DNA of 64,000 bases from Rhodospirillales bacterium (lineage in GTDB: Bacteria; Pseudomonadota; Alphaproteobacteria; Reyranellales; Reyranellaceae), in NCBI GenBank assembly GCA_016699855.1, contig CP064988.1:3872501-3936500 (forward strand). Reading direction: 5' to 3'. Below, piece by piece: positions 42,232-51,358 of this stretch. Each line of letters begins with the position of its first letter. The stretch's first letter is position 1. The notes below the pieces were generated by a model that saw nothing but the letters and a program-made list of their open reading frames with translations, ran no database searches and was not told where the DNA came from. A program made the position numbers and the translations under genes.

Positions 42232-43275
42232 ATGCCGGACCCCACCGCCGCCTCCCCCGGCCGCGACGCCGCCGCGCTCGTCCCGGCGCTGACCACGGTC
42301 TGCGCCCGGTATTTCGGCGCGCCGTGCGCCGTCGAGGGGCTGTTCCGCCACTCCGGCGGCGCGTCGCGCCAGACCTGGGGCTTCGACGCCGTGGTCGGCG
42401 GCGCGCGCCAGAAGCTGGTGATGCGCCGCGACCCGCCGGCGCCGCCCGGCGGCAAGCCGTCGTCGCCGGCCGAGAACAGCCTGGCGCTCGACCGCGGCAC
42501 CGAGTTCGAGGTCATGCGCGCGGCCCGCGCCCACGGCGTGCCGGTGCCCGAGCTGCTGTTCCAGCTGCGGCCGGGCGACGGGCTCGGCGACGGCTACGTG
42601 ATGCGCCACGTCGACGGCAGCGCCATCGCCCGCAACCTGCTGCGCGAGCCGCGCTACGCCGAGGCGCGGCCGCGCATCGTCGGCCAGCTCGGCGCGATCC
42701 TCGCCCGCCTGCACGCCGTGCCGGTGGCGGCGGCGCCGCCGCTGGGCGTGTCGAGCCCGGCGCATCTGCTGGCCGGGCTGCGGCGCGTGCTCGACGCCAT
42801 CGGCGAGCCGCATCCGGTGTTCGAGCTGGCGATCACGTGGCTCGAGCGGCGCATCCCGCCGACCGGCGCGCCGCGCTTCGTGCACGGCGACTTCCGGACC
42901 GGCAACTACCTCGTCGACGAGAACGGCGTCAGCGCGATCCTCGACTGGGAGATCGCCCATCTCGGCGATCCGCTCGAGGACCTCGGCTGGCTGTGCATCA
43001 AGTCGTGGCGCTTCGGCGCCATCGACAAACCGGCCGGCGGCTTCGGCACGCGCGAGGAGCTGTGGGCGGCCTACGCGGCGGCCGGCGGCGATCCGGTCGA
43101 TCCAGCCCGCGCCCGGTGGTGGGAGATCTTCGGCACCGTGCGCTGGGGCGTGATCTGCATCAACCAGGCGTGGAAGCACCTCTCGGGCGCCGAGAAGTCG
43201 ATGGAGCTGGCCAGCATCGGCCGGCGCGCGGTCGAGACCGAGGTGGATCTGCTGCAGCTGCTGGCGGAGGCGTGA
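42232..43275 (+). CDS. phosphotransferase (APH family), acyl-CoA dehydrogenase-associated type
   Basis: 347 residues from ATG 42232. Kinase-like APH fold: catalytic loop FVHGDFRTGNYLVDENG and metal site AILDWEIAHLGDPLEDLGWL. This subfamily is usually encoded with DUF6285 and acyl-CoA dehydrogenases (ACAD10/11-like) and is thought to phosphorylate 4-hydroxyacyl-CoA. Here DUF6285 follows 1 bp later, but no dehydrogenase gene is adjacent. The ORF's upstream extension over 1.4 kb is a shadow of the glycosyltransferase and amidase genes. Confidence 0.9.
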   Translation: MPDPTAASPGRDAAALVPALTTVCARYFGAPCAVEGLFRHSGGASRQTWGFDAVVGGARQKLVMRRDPPAPPGGKPSSPAENSLALDRGTEFEVMRAARAHGVPVPELLFQLRPGDGLGDGYVMRHVDGSAIARNLLREPRYAEARPRIVGQLGAILARLHAVPVAAAPPLGVSSPAHLLAGLRRVLDAIGEPHPVFELAITWLERRIPPTGAPRFVHGDFRTGNYLVDENGVSAILDWEIAHLGDPLEDLGWLCIKSWRFGAIDKPAGGFGTREELWAAYAAAGGDPVDPARARWWEIFGTVRWGVICINQAWKHLSGAEKSMELASIGRRAVETEVDLLQLLAEA

Positions 43276-43276
43276 C

Positions 43277-43636
43277 ATGGCGCAGGACCGTCCCACCGCG
43301 CCCGAGCTGCTCGACGCCATCGAGGGCTTCCTGCGCGACGAGGCGCTGCCGGCGCTGGAGCGCATCGACGCGCGGCTGGCCTTCCAGACCAAGGTCGCGA
43401 TCAACTCGCTGATGATCCTCAAGCGCGAGGCCGCGCTGGGCCCGCGCGCCGATTCCGCCGAGCGCGCCCGAGTGGCGGCGCTGCTGGGCCGCGACGGCGA
43501 CCTGCTCGATCTCAACCGGGAGCTCTCGCGCCAGCTCCGCACGGGCGAGCGCGACGAGCGCGATGCCGCCCTGATGGACCATCTGCGCGCCACCATCGCC
43601 GACAAGATCGCCATCGCCAATCCGAAGTGGCGGTAG
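43277..43636 (+). CDS. DUF6285 domain protein
   Basis: 119 residues. DUF6285: helical protein with PTAPELLDAIEGFLRDEALP and FQTKVAINSLMILKREAAL. It starts one base after the APH stop, so it is co-translated and probably acts with that kinase. Role unknown; conserved pairing with the phosphotransferase in actinobacteria and alphaproteobacteria. Confidence 0.9.
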   Translation: MAQDRPTAPELLDAIEGFLRDEALPALERIDARLAFQTKVAINSLMILKREAALGPRADSAERARVAALLGRDGDLLDLNRELSRQLRTGERDERDAALMDHLRATIADKIAIANPKWR

Positions 43637-43649
43637 GCGCGGCGATTGT

Positions 43650-43685
43650 CTTCCCTTCTCCCCGCGAAGGCGGGGAAAAAGGAAG
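43650..43685. repeat. family C palindromic repeat, short form
   Basis: CTTCCC, then TTCTCCCCGCGAAGGCGGGG, then AAAAAGGAAG: core hairpin CCCCGC..GCGGGG inside CTTCC/GGAAG outer pairing. Placed between the convergent DUF6285 and MFS genes. Confidence 0.6.
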
Positions 43686-43700
43686 AGCATTGCTATCGCC

Positions 43701-44879
43701 TCACCCCGGCGGCGGCATCCGGCGGCGGAGGGCGGCGAAGATGAAGACGAGCGGCAGCATCGCGATGAGGAGGCCGCTGGCGACGTGGAGCGGCGCCTCG
43801 GCGCGCGCCAGCAGGTCGGTGAGCCAACCCGCCACCGCCGGCGTCACCGCGAAGCCGATGTAGAGCCAGACGAAGAACACGCCGAGGCCGGCGCCGCGGG
43901 TGCGCGCGCGCAGCACCTGGCCGGGCAGGGAGGAGATCACGCCGGCCGGCAGGCCGCCGACGAGGGCGGCCACGATAAGGGTCGGTGCCGGCCCGAGGAT
44001 CGGCGCCAGCGACAGCGCGACAGCCCAGAAGACCGCGGTGATGGCGATGAACGCCTCGTGCCGCGCCATCAGCCGGGCGATGAAGCCGCCGGCCATCACG
44101 CCCGCGACGCTGGACAGCGTGATGGCCGCGGCGGCGACGCCGGCGGCTTCCGGCGTGGCGCCGCGGCTGACGAGATAGGACAGCGAGAAGCCGGTCAGCA
44201 CGATGTAGGCGCCGTTGTAGGCCGCCCACATCGCGCCGGCGACGTTCACCGCCGTGAACTCCTGCCGCGACAGGCGCCCGCCGGCCGTGCCATCGGCGGA
44301 TGGCGTGGCGCGGTCGTTGGCGTGCGGCCGGTACGGCAGCGCCAGCGCGACGAACGCGAGCGCCGCGCCCGAGACGCCGGCGACGCAGGCCGCGCGCCAG
44401 CCCCACGAGCCCGCCAGCGCCGGATCGAGCAGCTGCGCGGCCGCCATGCCGACCGGGAAGCCGTTGAGCATCACGGCCATCGCGAAGGGCAGGTCGCGGC
44501 CGGCGAACCAGTCCGCCGTCATCTTGACCGTCAGCACGCCCATCAGGATCGCGCCGGTGCCGGCCACGAGCTGCCCGATGGCGAGCTGGAGGAAGCCGCC
44601 GGCGCCGGCCGTCACTGCGCCGCCGGCCATCATCAACGCGAGGCCCGCCAGCGCCACCCGCCGGTCGCCGAAGCGGCGGCCCAGCAGCCCGGCGGGCACC
44701 GCGACGAGGATGCCCGGCAGCATGTAGAGGCCGAACAGCGCGCCGATCTCGGTGAACGCCACGCCGAGGTCGCGGGCGAGGTCCGGCGCCACGGCGGGGA
44801 TCGCCTGGAACTGGAAACCGAACGCCGTGCGCGCCGTCAGGATCAGCGCCATCGCCCGCCAGCGTCCGCCCATCGCCAT
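43701..44879 (-). CDS. MFS transporter
   Basis: 392 residues, about 12 membrane helices. MFS signature loop between helices 2 and 3 is GLLGRRFGDRR, and the opening MALILTARTAFGFQFQAI is typical of CynX/NimT-like members. ATG 44879 (MAMGGRWRAM) has GGGGAG five bases upstream; ATG 44930 would add 17 residues without a ribosome site. It moves an unidentified small solute. Divergent from the M16 peptidase genes (about 145 bp between starts). Confidence 0.88.
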   Translation of the reverse strand: MAMGGRWRAMALILTARTAFGFQFQAIPAVAPDLARDLGVAFTEIGALFGLYMLPGILVAVPAGLLGRRFGDRRVALAGLALMMAGGAVTAGAGGFLQLAIGQLVAGTGAILMGVLTVKMTADWFAGRDLPFAMAVMLNGFPVGMAAAQLLDPALAGSWGWRAACVAGVSGAALAFVALALPYRPHANDRATPSADGTAGGRLSRQEFTAVNVAGAMWAAYNGAYIVLTGFSLSYLVSRGATPEAAGVAAAAITLSSVAGVMAGGFIARLMARHEAFIAITAVFWAVALSLAPILGPAPTLIVAALVGGLPAGVISSLPGQVLRARTRGAGLGVFFVWLYIGFAVTPAVAGWLTDLLARAEAPLHVASGLLIAMLPLVFIFAALRRRMPPPG

Positions 44880-45023
44880 GCCGCTCCCCGGCGCGCCGTG
44901 CCGCGGCGCGTGACCATCGCGTGGCATCATAGCGGCCAAAACGCGGCGCGCGCTGTCGGCATCGTGATGGCGTCCCTGCCATCGTGATGGCGGCTCCGCG
45001 GGGGACCGGCTAGAATCGTGGTC

Positions 45024-46397
45024 ATGCTCCCCCGTCGCGAACTCCTCGCCGTCGGCGCCCTCCCGGCGCTTCTCGGTCTCGCCGCGCCGTCGATCGCGCG
45101 CGCCCAGCTCCCCGTCGCCGCGCGCCCCGGCGCGCGTCGCGTCGAGACGTTCGACCTGGCCAACGGCCTCAAGGTCCTCGTCCTGCCGTCCAGGCGCGCG
45201 CCGATCGTGCAGCAGATGCTGTGGTACCGGGTCGGCTCCGCCGACGAGGCGCCGGGCAAGTCGGGCATCGCGCATTTCCTCGAGCATCTGATGTTCAAGG
45301 GCACGCCCGAGGTGCCGGCCGGCGAGTTCTCCAAGCGCGTCTCCCGCGTCGGCGGCCGCGACAACGCGTTCACCAGCTTCGACTACACCGCCTACCACCA
45401 GAATGTCGCCGCCGACCGGCTCGAGATGATCATGCGGATGGAGGCCGACCGCATGGCCAACCTGATCGTGTCGGAGAAGGAGCTGCTGCCCGAGCGCGAC
45501 GTGATCCTCGAGGAGCGCCGCCAGGTGGTCGAGAGCCGGCCGTCGTCGCTGCTCGACGAGGTCACGCGCGAGGCGCTGTTCGGGCGCCGCGCCTACGGCG
45601 TGCCGATCATCGGCTACCCCGAGGAGATCGCGAAGCTCGGCGTCGACGACGCGCGTTCCTTCCACGACCTGCACTACGCGCCCAACAACGCCATCCTGAT
45701 CGTCGCCGGCGACACCACGGTCGAGGCGGTGCGGGCGCTGGCCGAGAGGTACTACGCGCCGGCCAGGCCCAAGACGATCCCGGCGCGCGTCAGGCCCGAC
45801 GCGCCGGCCGCCGATCTGCCGCGCCAGGTCGAGCGCGTCGACAAGCGCGTGGCGCAGCCGGAATGGTCGCGCGACTACATCGCGCCGTCCTACCGCAAGG
45901 GCGCCACCGAGCACGCCTTCGGCCTGCAGATCCTCACGCAGGTCCTCGGCGGCCATCAGACCAGCCGGCTGTACCGCTCGCTGGTGGTCGACCGGAAGAT
46001 CGCGCTGGAGGCCGCCGCCGGCTACTCGGCGCGCAGCCTCGGACTCACCGCGTTCGGGATCGGCCTGTCGCCGGCGCCGCAGCGCACGATCGCCGAGATC
46101 GAGACCGCGGCGATGGCCGAGATCGAGCGCGTGCGCCAGGACGGCGTCACCGCCGAGGAGGTCGAGCGCGCCAAGCGCCGGCTGATCGCGTCGACGGTCT
46201 ACGCGCTGGACTCGATGTCGAGCGGACCGGGCCTCTACGGCGCCGCGCTGGCCACCGGCGGCACGGTCGCCGAGGTCGACGAATGGCCCGAGCGGATCGC
46301 CGCGACCACCGTGGCGCAGGTCAACGCCGCCGCCCGCGCCACGCTCGACGACAAGCGCGCGGTGACGTCGCTGCTGCTGCCGGAGACCAAGCGATGA
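45024..46397 (+). CDS. M16 family zinc peptidase (catalytic subunit)
   Basis: 457 residues from ATG 45024. Signal peptide MLPRRELLAVGALPALLGLA, exported to the periplasm. Inverted zinc motif HFLEH in SGIAHFLEHLMFKGT, with the downstream Glu in LEERRQVVESRP, so it is the catalytic partner. Pairs with the following gene, which lacks the motif, as in the heterodimeric bacterial processing peptidases. Often located next to lspA/DUF3035 in relatives; here 30 kb away. ATGA overlap with the next gene. Confidence 0.93.
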   Translation: MLPRRELLAVGALPALLGLAAPSIARAQLPVAARPGARRVETFDLANGLKVLVLPSRRAPIVQQMLWYRVGSADEAPGKSGIAHFLEHLMFKGTPEVPAGEFSKRVSRVGGRDNAFTSFDYTAYHQNVAADRLEMIMRMEADRMANLIVSEKELLPERDVILEERRQVVESRPSSLLDEVTREALFGRRAYGVPIIGYPEEIAKLGVDDARSFHDLHYAPNNAILIVAGDTTVEAVRALAERYYAPARPKTIPARVRPDAPAADLPRQVERVDKRVAQPEWSRDYIAPSYRKGATEHAFGLQILTQVLGGHQTSRLYRSLVVDRKIALEAAAGYSARSLGLTAFGIGLSPAPQRTIAEIETAAMAEIERVRQDGVTAEEVERAKRRLIASTVYALDSMSSGPGLYGAALATGGTVAEVDEWPERIAATTVAQVNAAARATLDDKRAVTSLLLPETKR

Positions 46398-47770
46398 TCC
46401 GCCCGGTCCCTCCCGCCGCCGCGACGCGCCGCGGCGTGATCGCCGCCGGCGCCGCGACCGTGGCGCTGGCCGGCCTCGGCGCGCTGGCGCCGCGCGCCGC
46501 CCACGCCGTCGACATCCGCACGCCCGCCACGCCCGGCGGGTTGAGCTACTGGCTGGTCGAGGACCGCACCGCGCCGGTGATCTCCATCGCCTTCTCGTTC
46601 GAGGGCGGCTCGACGCTCGATCCCGCCGGCAAGGAGGGCGTGTCGCAGCTCGTGGCGGCGCTGCTCGACCAGGGCGCGGGACCGCTCGACGCCAACGCCT
46701 TCAAGGCCAGGCAGGACGATACCGCCGTGCGCTTCGGTTTCGGCGCCGCCGTCGACCGCTTCGGCGGTTCGGTGCGCATGCTGGCGGAGCGCCGCGTCGA
46801 GTCCATCGAGCTGCTGCGGCTGGCGCTGGCCGAGCCGCGGTTCGACGCCGAGGCGGTCGAGCGCGCCCGGCGCCAGACCATCGTCGGCCTGCGCCGCGCC
46901 GAGCAGTCGCCGGGATCGGTCGCCGGCCGCGTGCTCGCGACCGCCGTGTTCGGCGCGCATCCCTACGGGCGGCCCGCGAGCGGCACGCTGGAGAGCGTCG
47001 CGGCGATCACCGCCGAGGATCTGCGGGCGCTCGCGAAATCGCAGTTCACGCGCGCCGGCCTGACCGTCGCGGTGGTCGGCGACACGACGGCGGCGGAGAT
47101 CGGTCCGCTGCTGGACCGCGTGTTCGGCGCGCTACCCGCAGGCGGCGCGCCCGTCGACATCCCCGCCTGGACGCCCGGCGCGCCGAAGCCCGGCGGTCGC
47201 CTGATCGTGGTCGAGCGCGACGTGCCGCAGAGCGTGGTGCTGCTGGCGACGCCGGCGATCCGCCGCGACGATCCCGACTGGTACGCCGCCATGCTGATGA
47301 ACCACGTGCTGGGCGGCGCCGGCTTCGCCGGCAGGCTGATGACGGAGGTGCGCGAGAAGCGCGGGCTGGCGTACGGCGCGTCGAGCCGGCTGACGCCCTA
47401 CAAGCGCGCCGGCCTGTTCAGCGCCTCGGTCGCCACCGCCAACGCCCGCGTGGCCGAATCGCTGGCGATCGTGCGCGAGCAGATCGCGCTGATGGCCAAG
47501 GACGGCGTCAGCGACGCCGAGCTGGCAGACGCCAAGACCTATCTCGACGGCTCGCTGGCGGTGACGCTCGACTCCACCGGCGCGATCGCCAACCTGCTGC
47601 ACGGCATGCGCGTCGACGGGCTGGCGCCCGACCATCTGACGCGCCGCAAGGCGCTGATCGACGCCGTCACGAAGGACGCCGTGAAGCGCGTCGCCGCCCG
47701 CATCCTGCGCGAGGACCTGTCGGTGACGGTGGTGGTCGGCAAGCCGCAGGGCGTGACCGCGACGGAGTAG
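46394..47770 (+). CDS. M16 family peptidase-like protein (non-catalytic subunit)
   Basis: 458 residues, start overlapping the previous stop by four bases. Signal sequence of Tat-like style (TRRGVIAAGAATVALAGLG). The fold is M16, but the zinc motif is replaced (GVSQLVAALLDQGAG), as in the regulatory partner. The R/Y pair of the second half (LMTEVREKRGLAYG) is present and binds substrate. Acts with the upstream catalytic subunit in periplasmic peptide degradation. Confidence 0.92.
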   Translation: MIRPVPPAAATRRGVIAAGAATVALAGLGALAPRAAHAVDIRTPATPGGLSYWLVEDRTAPVISIAFSFEGGSTLDPAGKEGVSQLVAALLDQGAGPLDANAFKARQDDTAVRFGFGAAVDRFGGSVRMLAERRVESIELLRLALAEPRFDAEAVERARRQTIVGLRRAEQSPGSVAGRVLATAVFGAHPYGRPASGTLESVAAITAEDLRALAKSQFTRAGLTVAVVGDTTAAEIGPLLDRVFGALPAGGAPVDIPAWTPGAPKPGGRLIVVERDVPQSVVLLATPAIRRDDPDWYAAMLMNHVLGGAGFAGRLMTEVREKRGLAYGASSRLTPYKRAGLFSASVATANARVAESLAIVREQIALMAKDGVSDAELADAKTYLDGSLAVTLDSTGAIANLLHGMRVDGLAPDHLTRRKALIDAVTKDAVKRVAARILREDLSVTVVVGKPQGVTATE

Positions 47771-47787
47771 GGGCGCGGGTCCGGGGC

Positions 47788-48771
47788 TCAGGCGACCGGA
47801 TAGGGTCCCTCGGCGAACGCCACGTCGTGGTAGCCTTTTGAGCCGACCGTGATCGCCAGGCCGCTTCGGAAGTCCACGCCGGCGCTCAAGCGGTCGAGCG
47901 CGCTCCGGAAGTCGTGGCGCGGCCGCCATCCCAACGCCGACCTCGCGCGCGCGTTGTCGTAGACGCGGTCGATGCCCGGGAACATCGACCAGCCGCGCTC
48001 CGCGTAGAGCCCGTCGAAATCCGGGAATAGCCGGCGCACCACGGCGGGCGCGTCGCTCCGCAACGTCGCGAGATCGCCGCGCGTGAAGGGCGTGGTGGCC
48101 GAGACGACGTAGCGGCCGAATCCGAGGGCCGGCGCCTTGTCGATCGCGAGCAGATGCGCGTCGACCACGTCGTCGAGATCGACGCGCCTGTGCAGCAGCT
48201 CGTTGACCTGGACGTTGGCCGTCGCGTAGGCACCACGCACCGCCGCGTCGTCGTCGGCCTCGGGGAAGAACCGCGACGTGCGCAGCACGACCACCGGCAG
48301 GCGGTCGCGCCGGTGGAACAGTTCGCACAGGTCCTCCGCGGCGACCTTGGTGACGCCGTAGATGTTGCGCGGCACCGGCGCGACGTCCTCCGTCACCCAC
48401 GCCGCCGGTCCGCCCGCCGCCGGCGTCAGAGCCGCGCCGAAGGCGCTGGTCGTGCTTGTGAACACGAACGCCTCGACGCGCGCGGCGGCCGCCGCCTCGA
48501 GCAGCGTCAGCGTGCCCGCCACGTTGGTGTCGATGAACCGGCGGGCGCTGTGCGTGGCGACGTGCGGCTTGTGGAGCGTGGCCGCGTGCGCGATGGCGCG
48601 GACGCCCGGCATGAGCGCCGTGACGAACTCCCGGTCGTCGATCGAGCCGATATGGTCGGTGAAGGGCGATGGTTTGATGTCGACGCCACGGACATCGCGC
48701 CCGGCGTCGCGCAGGCGCCGCACCAGCCCCTCGCCGAGATGTCCCGCGCTGCCCGTCACGAGGATCGTCAT
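47788..48771 (-). CDS. NAD-dependent epimerase/dehydratase
   Basis: 327-residue extended SDR. Cofactor motif TGSAGHLGEGLVRRL, then the SSxxVFG-like segment TSTTSAFGAA and active-site YGVTKVAAED (Tyr and Lys). Convergent with the M16 pair (17 bp between stops). Likely acts on a nucleotide sugar or steroid-like ketone; substrate not evident. No sugar pathway genes adjoin. Confidence 0.92.
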   Translation of the reverse strand: MTILVTGSAGHLGEGLVRRLRDAGRDVRGVDIKPSPFTDHIGSIDDREFVTALMPGVRAIAHAATLHKPHVATHSARRFIDTNVAGTLTLLEAAAAARVEAFVFTSTTSAFGAALTPAAGGPAAWVTEDVAPVPRNIYGVTKVAAEDLCELFHRRDRLPVVVLRTSRFFPEADDDAAVRGAYATANVQVNELLHRRVDLDDVVDAHLLAIDKAPALGFGRYVVSATTPFTRGDLATLRSDAPAVVRRLFPDFDGLYAERGWSMFPGIDRVYDNARARSALGWRPRHDFRSALDRLSAGVDFRSGLAITVGSKGYHDVAFAEGPYPVA

Positions 48772-48990
48772 GGCGGCCGTCTACCACGCGGTCGGGGCGC
48801 CCGACGAGCGGGTTTGTGCGCGGTGATGGCGGTCGTGGGATCAGGCCTGCATGGCGGCAATTTTTCTGGCAGCCTCGCGGTGAGCGTGCCGCTTCGCGGG
48901 CCCGACCCCCGAAGCCGCGCCCCGCCGCGACGGTCCTTGAGGGATGTCGGGTGGCGCGGCCGGCACGGCGCGATATTGGGGAGATGAACC

Positions 48991-49461
48991 GTGGACAAGC
49001 TCGGCCTGCACAACCCGGTCTTCGCGACCTACGTCGTCGCCGCCACGATCATGATCCTCAAGGCGGTGGCGATGTCGTGGCTCACGGTCGCGCGCATGAT
49101 GCAGGAGAAGGGCGGCTACCGCGCCCCGGAGGATCTGCGCAAGACGCCGCTCAATCCCGACCCCGATCCCAGGCAGCTGCTGCCCAACGAGCGCGTCGAG
49201 CGCATCCGGCGTATCCAAATGAACGATCTGGAGAACCTGCCGTTCTTCCTCGTCGCCGGCTTCCTGTTCGTCTTCACCGACCCGTCGTTGCTCTGGGCGC
49301 GGTTGCTGCTCTACGGCTACGTCGTGTCGCGCCTGCTGCACTTCGCGGCGTACTTCACCGCGCAGACGCACGATGTGCGCGCGACCTTGTGGACCGTCGG
49401 CTCGTTGATCCTGATCGGCATCACCGGATGGACGCTGATCGTGGCGCTGGGGGTCCGGTAG
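48991..49461 (+). CDS. MAPEG family membrane protein
   Basis: 156 residues with four membrane helices. MAPEG fold close to microsomal prostaglandin E synthase 1: ERVERIRRIQMNDLENLPFF holds the conserved Arg/Asn/Glu cluster for glutathione. GTG 48991 is chosen because GGGGAG precedes it and the protein then begins MDKLGLHNPVFATY. Probably a glutathione-dependent transferase or peroxidase in the inner membrane. The two GSTs in the window are not linked to it. Confidence 0.88.
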   Translation: MDKLGLHNPVFATYVVAATIMILKAVAMSWLTVARMMQEKGGYRAPEDLRKTPLNPDPDPRQLLPNERVERIRRIQMNDLENLPFFLVAGFLFVFTDPSLLWARLLLYGYVVSRLLHFAAYFTAQTHDVRATLWTVGSLILIGITGWTLIVALGVR

Positions 49462-49526
49462 CGGGCGCTTAGGATGGCGGGAGGGGGCGACGATATCTCA
49501 TAGCCGTGAAGTCACGACCCCTCCGT

Positions 49527-49591
49527 GTCATCCCGAGCGCAGCGAGGGATCCAGGGTCGGCGCCTGGATCCCTCGCTGTGCTCGGGATGAC
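49527..49591. repeat. family A palindromic repeat, full copy
   Basis: Near-perfect: GTCATCCCGAGCGCAGCGAG, loop region ATCCAGGGTCGGCGCCTGGAT (itself an inner stem), then CCTCGCTGTGCTCGGGATGA. Located between the convergent MAPEG and secreted lectin-like genes, where it may stop transcripts from both sides. Confidence 0.9.
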
Positions 49592-49675
49592 AGTGGGGGC
49601 GAGGTGATCCGTGGCGCGCCCCGGAAGACGAGATGCCGTCCGGCGACCGCGGCGCCGGACGGTCGTCGCGCGGCG

Positions 49676-50368
49676 CTAGTTGGCCGCGAAGCAGTACAGC
49701 AGGCCGGCGCCGCCGGAGGCCTTGAGCTGGTCGGGCGAGCAGCCGCGCGAGGGATGCGAGGTGTTCCACGACTTCGACGGCGCGTCGTCGCGCAGGCCCA
49801 TGCGGTCGTGGTGGCCGACCATCGCGGCGCCCTCGCCGCTCTTCGTCCAGTTGCCGCAGGTCAGGTCCTTGTCCGGCGGCGGCGCGGTGCCATCCTCGAG
49901 CGTGCCCGTGAGGATGTCGTGCTGGTTGACGACGAACAGCCGGCTGGGGATGCGCCGGCCCGTCTCCGCGAGGCCGCCCTCTGTGTCGATGCGGTTGTGC
50001 GGCGAGTGCAGGTCGGCGACGTCGACGGCGATGCGCAGGCCGGCGGCGTTGAACCACGGGCCCTTGCCGATGCGGTCGCGCGCGTTGATGGCGGTGGCGC
50101 CGCCGATCGCCTGCTGGCTGAGATAGGCGCGCCACGTCTTGGCGCCCGCGCCGGCCCGCGTCGCCAGCGCCTGGCAGTGCGCGTCCGCGCCGGCGATGCC
50201 GCCGTAGTCGGCGCCCTTCGGCCCGCCCGTGCTGGTGATGAAGAAGCTCATGTTGGGGAATTGCGGCGGCTGCGGCGGCGGCGTGGGCTGCGCCGGCTGC
50301 TGCGCCAGCGCGCTCGCGGCGAGGGTCAGCGGCGCGAGCGCCGCGAGGGTGGTCAGGGTCTTCCGCAT
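49676..50368 (-). CDS. secreted lectin-like (endostatin-like fold) protein
   Basis: 230 residues. Signal peptide 1-22 (TLAASALAQ), then a Pro/Gln spacer, then a globular domain: FFITSTGGPKGADYGG, AGADAHCQALATRAGAGAKT, INARDRIGKGPWFNAAG, and three further Cys including CGNWTKSG and GCSPDQ. This domain is widespread in alphaproteobacterial secreted proteins and is sometimes called lectin because of its C-type lectin/endostatin-like fold. Ligand unknown. Confidence 0.78.
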   Translation of the reverse strand: MRKTLTTLAALAPLTLAASALAQQPAQPTPPPQPPQFPNMSFFITSTGGPKGADYGGIAGADAHCQALATRAGAGAKTWRAYLSQQAIGGATAINARDRIGKGPWFNAAGLRIAVDVADLHSPHNRIDTEGGLAETGRRIPSRLFVVNQHDILTGTLEDGTAPPPDKDLTCGNWTKSGEGAAMVGHHDRMGLRDDAPSKSWNTSHPSRGCSPDQLKASGGAGLLYCFAAN

Positions 50369-50567
50369 GGTGTCACCTCCGATTGCGCCGGTTGGCCGGC
50401 TTCGACATGCCGGTCACGCGACGCGGCGATGGCGGACCCTACGTGGATCGCGGGCGCGCGCGAAGTAGTGGCCGTGCGGTGACGCGGTGACGGATGTGAA
50501 ACCTGATAGGCTTGCGCCAATCCCAGTTGATGTGGCAGCGTCCCTGTCCTTTCGTGAGGGCGACCCC

Positions 50568-51194
50568 ATGATCCTCATCGGCCAGTACGATTCTCCGTTC
50601 GTCCGCCGCGTCGGCATCGCGCTGACGCTGTACCGCCTGCCGTTCGAGCACAGGCCGTGGTCGACCTTCGGCGACGCCGAGAAGATCCGGCCGTACAACC
50701 CGCTGACGCGCGTGCCGGTGCTGGTGCTCGACGACGGCGTGGCGCTGGTCGAGAGCCACAGCATCCTCGACCATCTGGACAGCCTCGTGCCGGCGAAGCG
50801 CGCGATGTTCCCGCGGTCCGAGCCGGCGCGGCACCGCGCGCTGCGGATCGCGGCGCTGGCGACCGGTCTGGCCGACAAGGCGGTCAGCCTGTTCTACGAG
50901 AAGCGCCTGCACGGCGAGGTGTCCGACATGTGGGTCGAGCGCTGCCGCTCGCAGATATCCGGCACGCTGGCGATGCTCGACGCCGACCGCGCGAAGTGGA
51001 CGGGCAAGCACTGGTTCGACGGCCGCCTCGGTCACGCCGACATCGCGGTGGCCTGCGCCCTGCGTTTCCTCAACGAGGCGCATCCCGGCATGGTCTCGAT
51101 GTCGGCGTTCCCGGCGCTCGCCGCGCACGCCGCCCGGATGGAGAAACTGCCGGCGTTCAAGGCGGTGGCGCAGGAATTCATCCCGCCGTCGTAG
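50568..51194 (+). CDS. glutathione S-transferase family protein
   Basis: 208 residues from ATG 50568, GAGGG six bases upstream. Thioredoxin-like domain MILIGQYDSPFVRRVGIALT (active-site Ser in YDSPFVRR), the cis-Pro loop TRVPVLVLDDG and VESHSILDHL, then an all-helical domain with WFDGRLGHADIAVACALRFL. Intact, unlike the GST at 18.6 kb. Family GST; substrate unknown. Confidence 0.92.
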   Translation: MILIGQYDSPFVRRVGIALTLYRLPFEHRPWSTFGDAEKIRPYNPLTRVPVLVLDDGVALVESHSILDHLDSLVPAKRAMFPRSEPARHRALRIAALATGLADKAVSLFYEKRLHGEVSDMWVERCRSQISGTLAMLDADRAKWTGKHWFDGRLGHADIAVACALRFLNEAHPGMVSMSAFPALAAHAARMEKLPAFKAVAQEFIPPS

Positions 51195-51239
51195 CGCGTC
51201 GCCAGCCGGCTGGACGCGCGTCGTCGATCATCCACGACC

Positions 51240-51304
51240 GTCATCCCGAGCGCCGCGAGGGATCTTTCAGCGGTGGAAAGATCCCTCGCGGCGCTCGGGA
51301 TGAC
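51240..51304. repeat. family A palindromic repeat, full copy
   Basis: Perfect or nearly so: GTCATCCCGAGCGCCGCGAG and complementary arm, inner pairing ATCTTTC/GAAAGAT, loop AGCGGTG. Between convergent GST and DUF1028 genes. Confidence 0.92.
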
Positions 51305-51358
51305 GGGTTGGTCCGGCTCGATCGAAACGCGCACCAACGGTCCGTTCGGCGCGGCCGC

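Noticed and set aside
43650..43685. Rho-independent terminator between DUF6285 and the MFS gene
   Set aside because: The hairpin is not followed by a T run on either strand; it matches the family C repeat instead.
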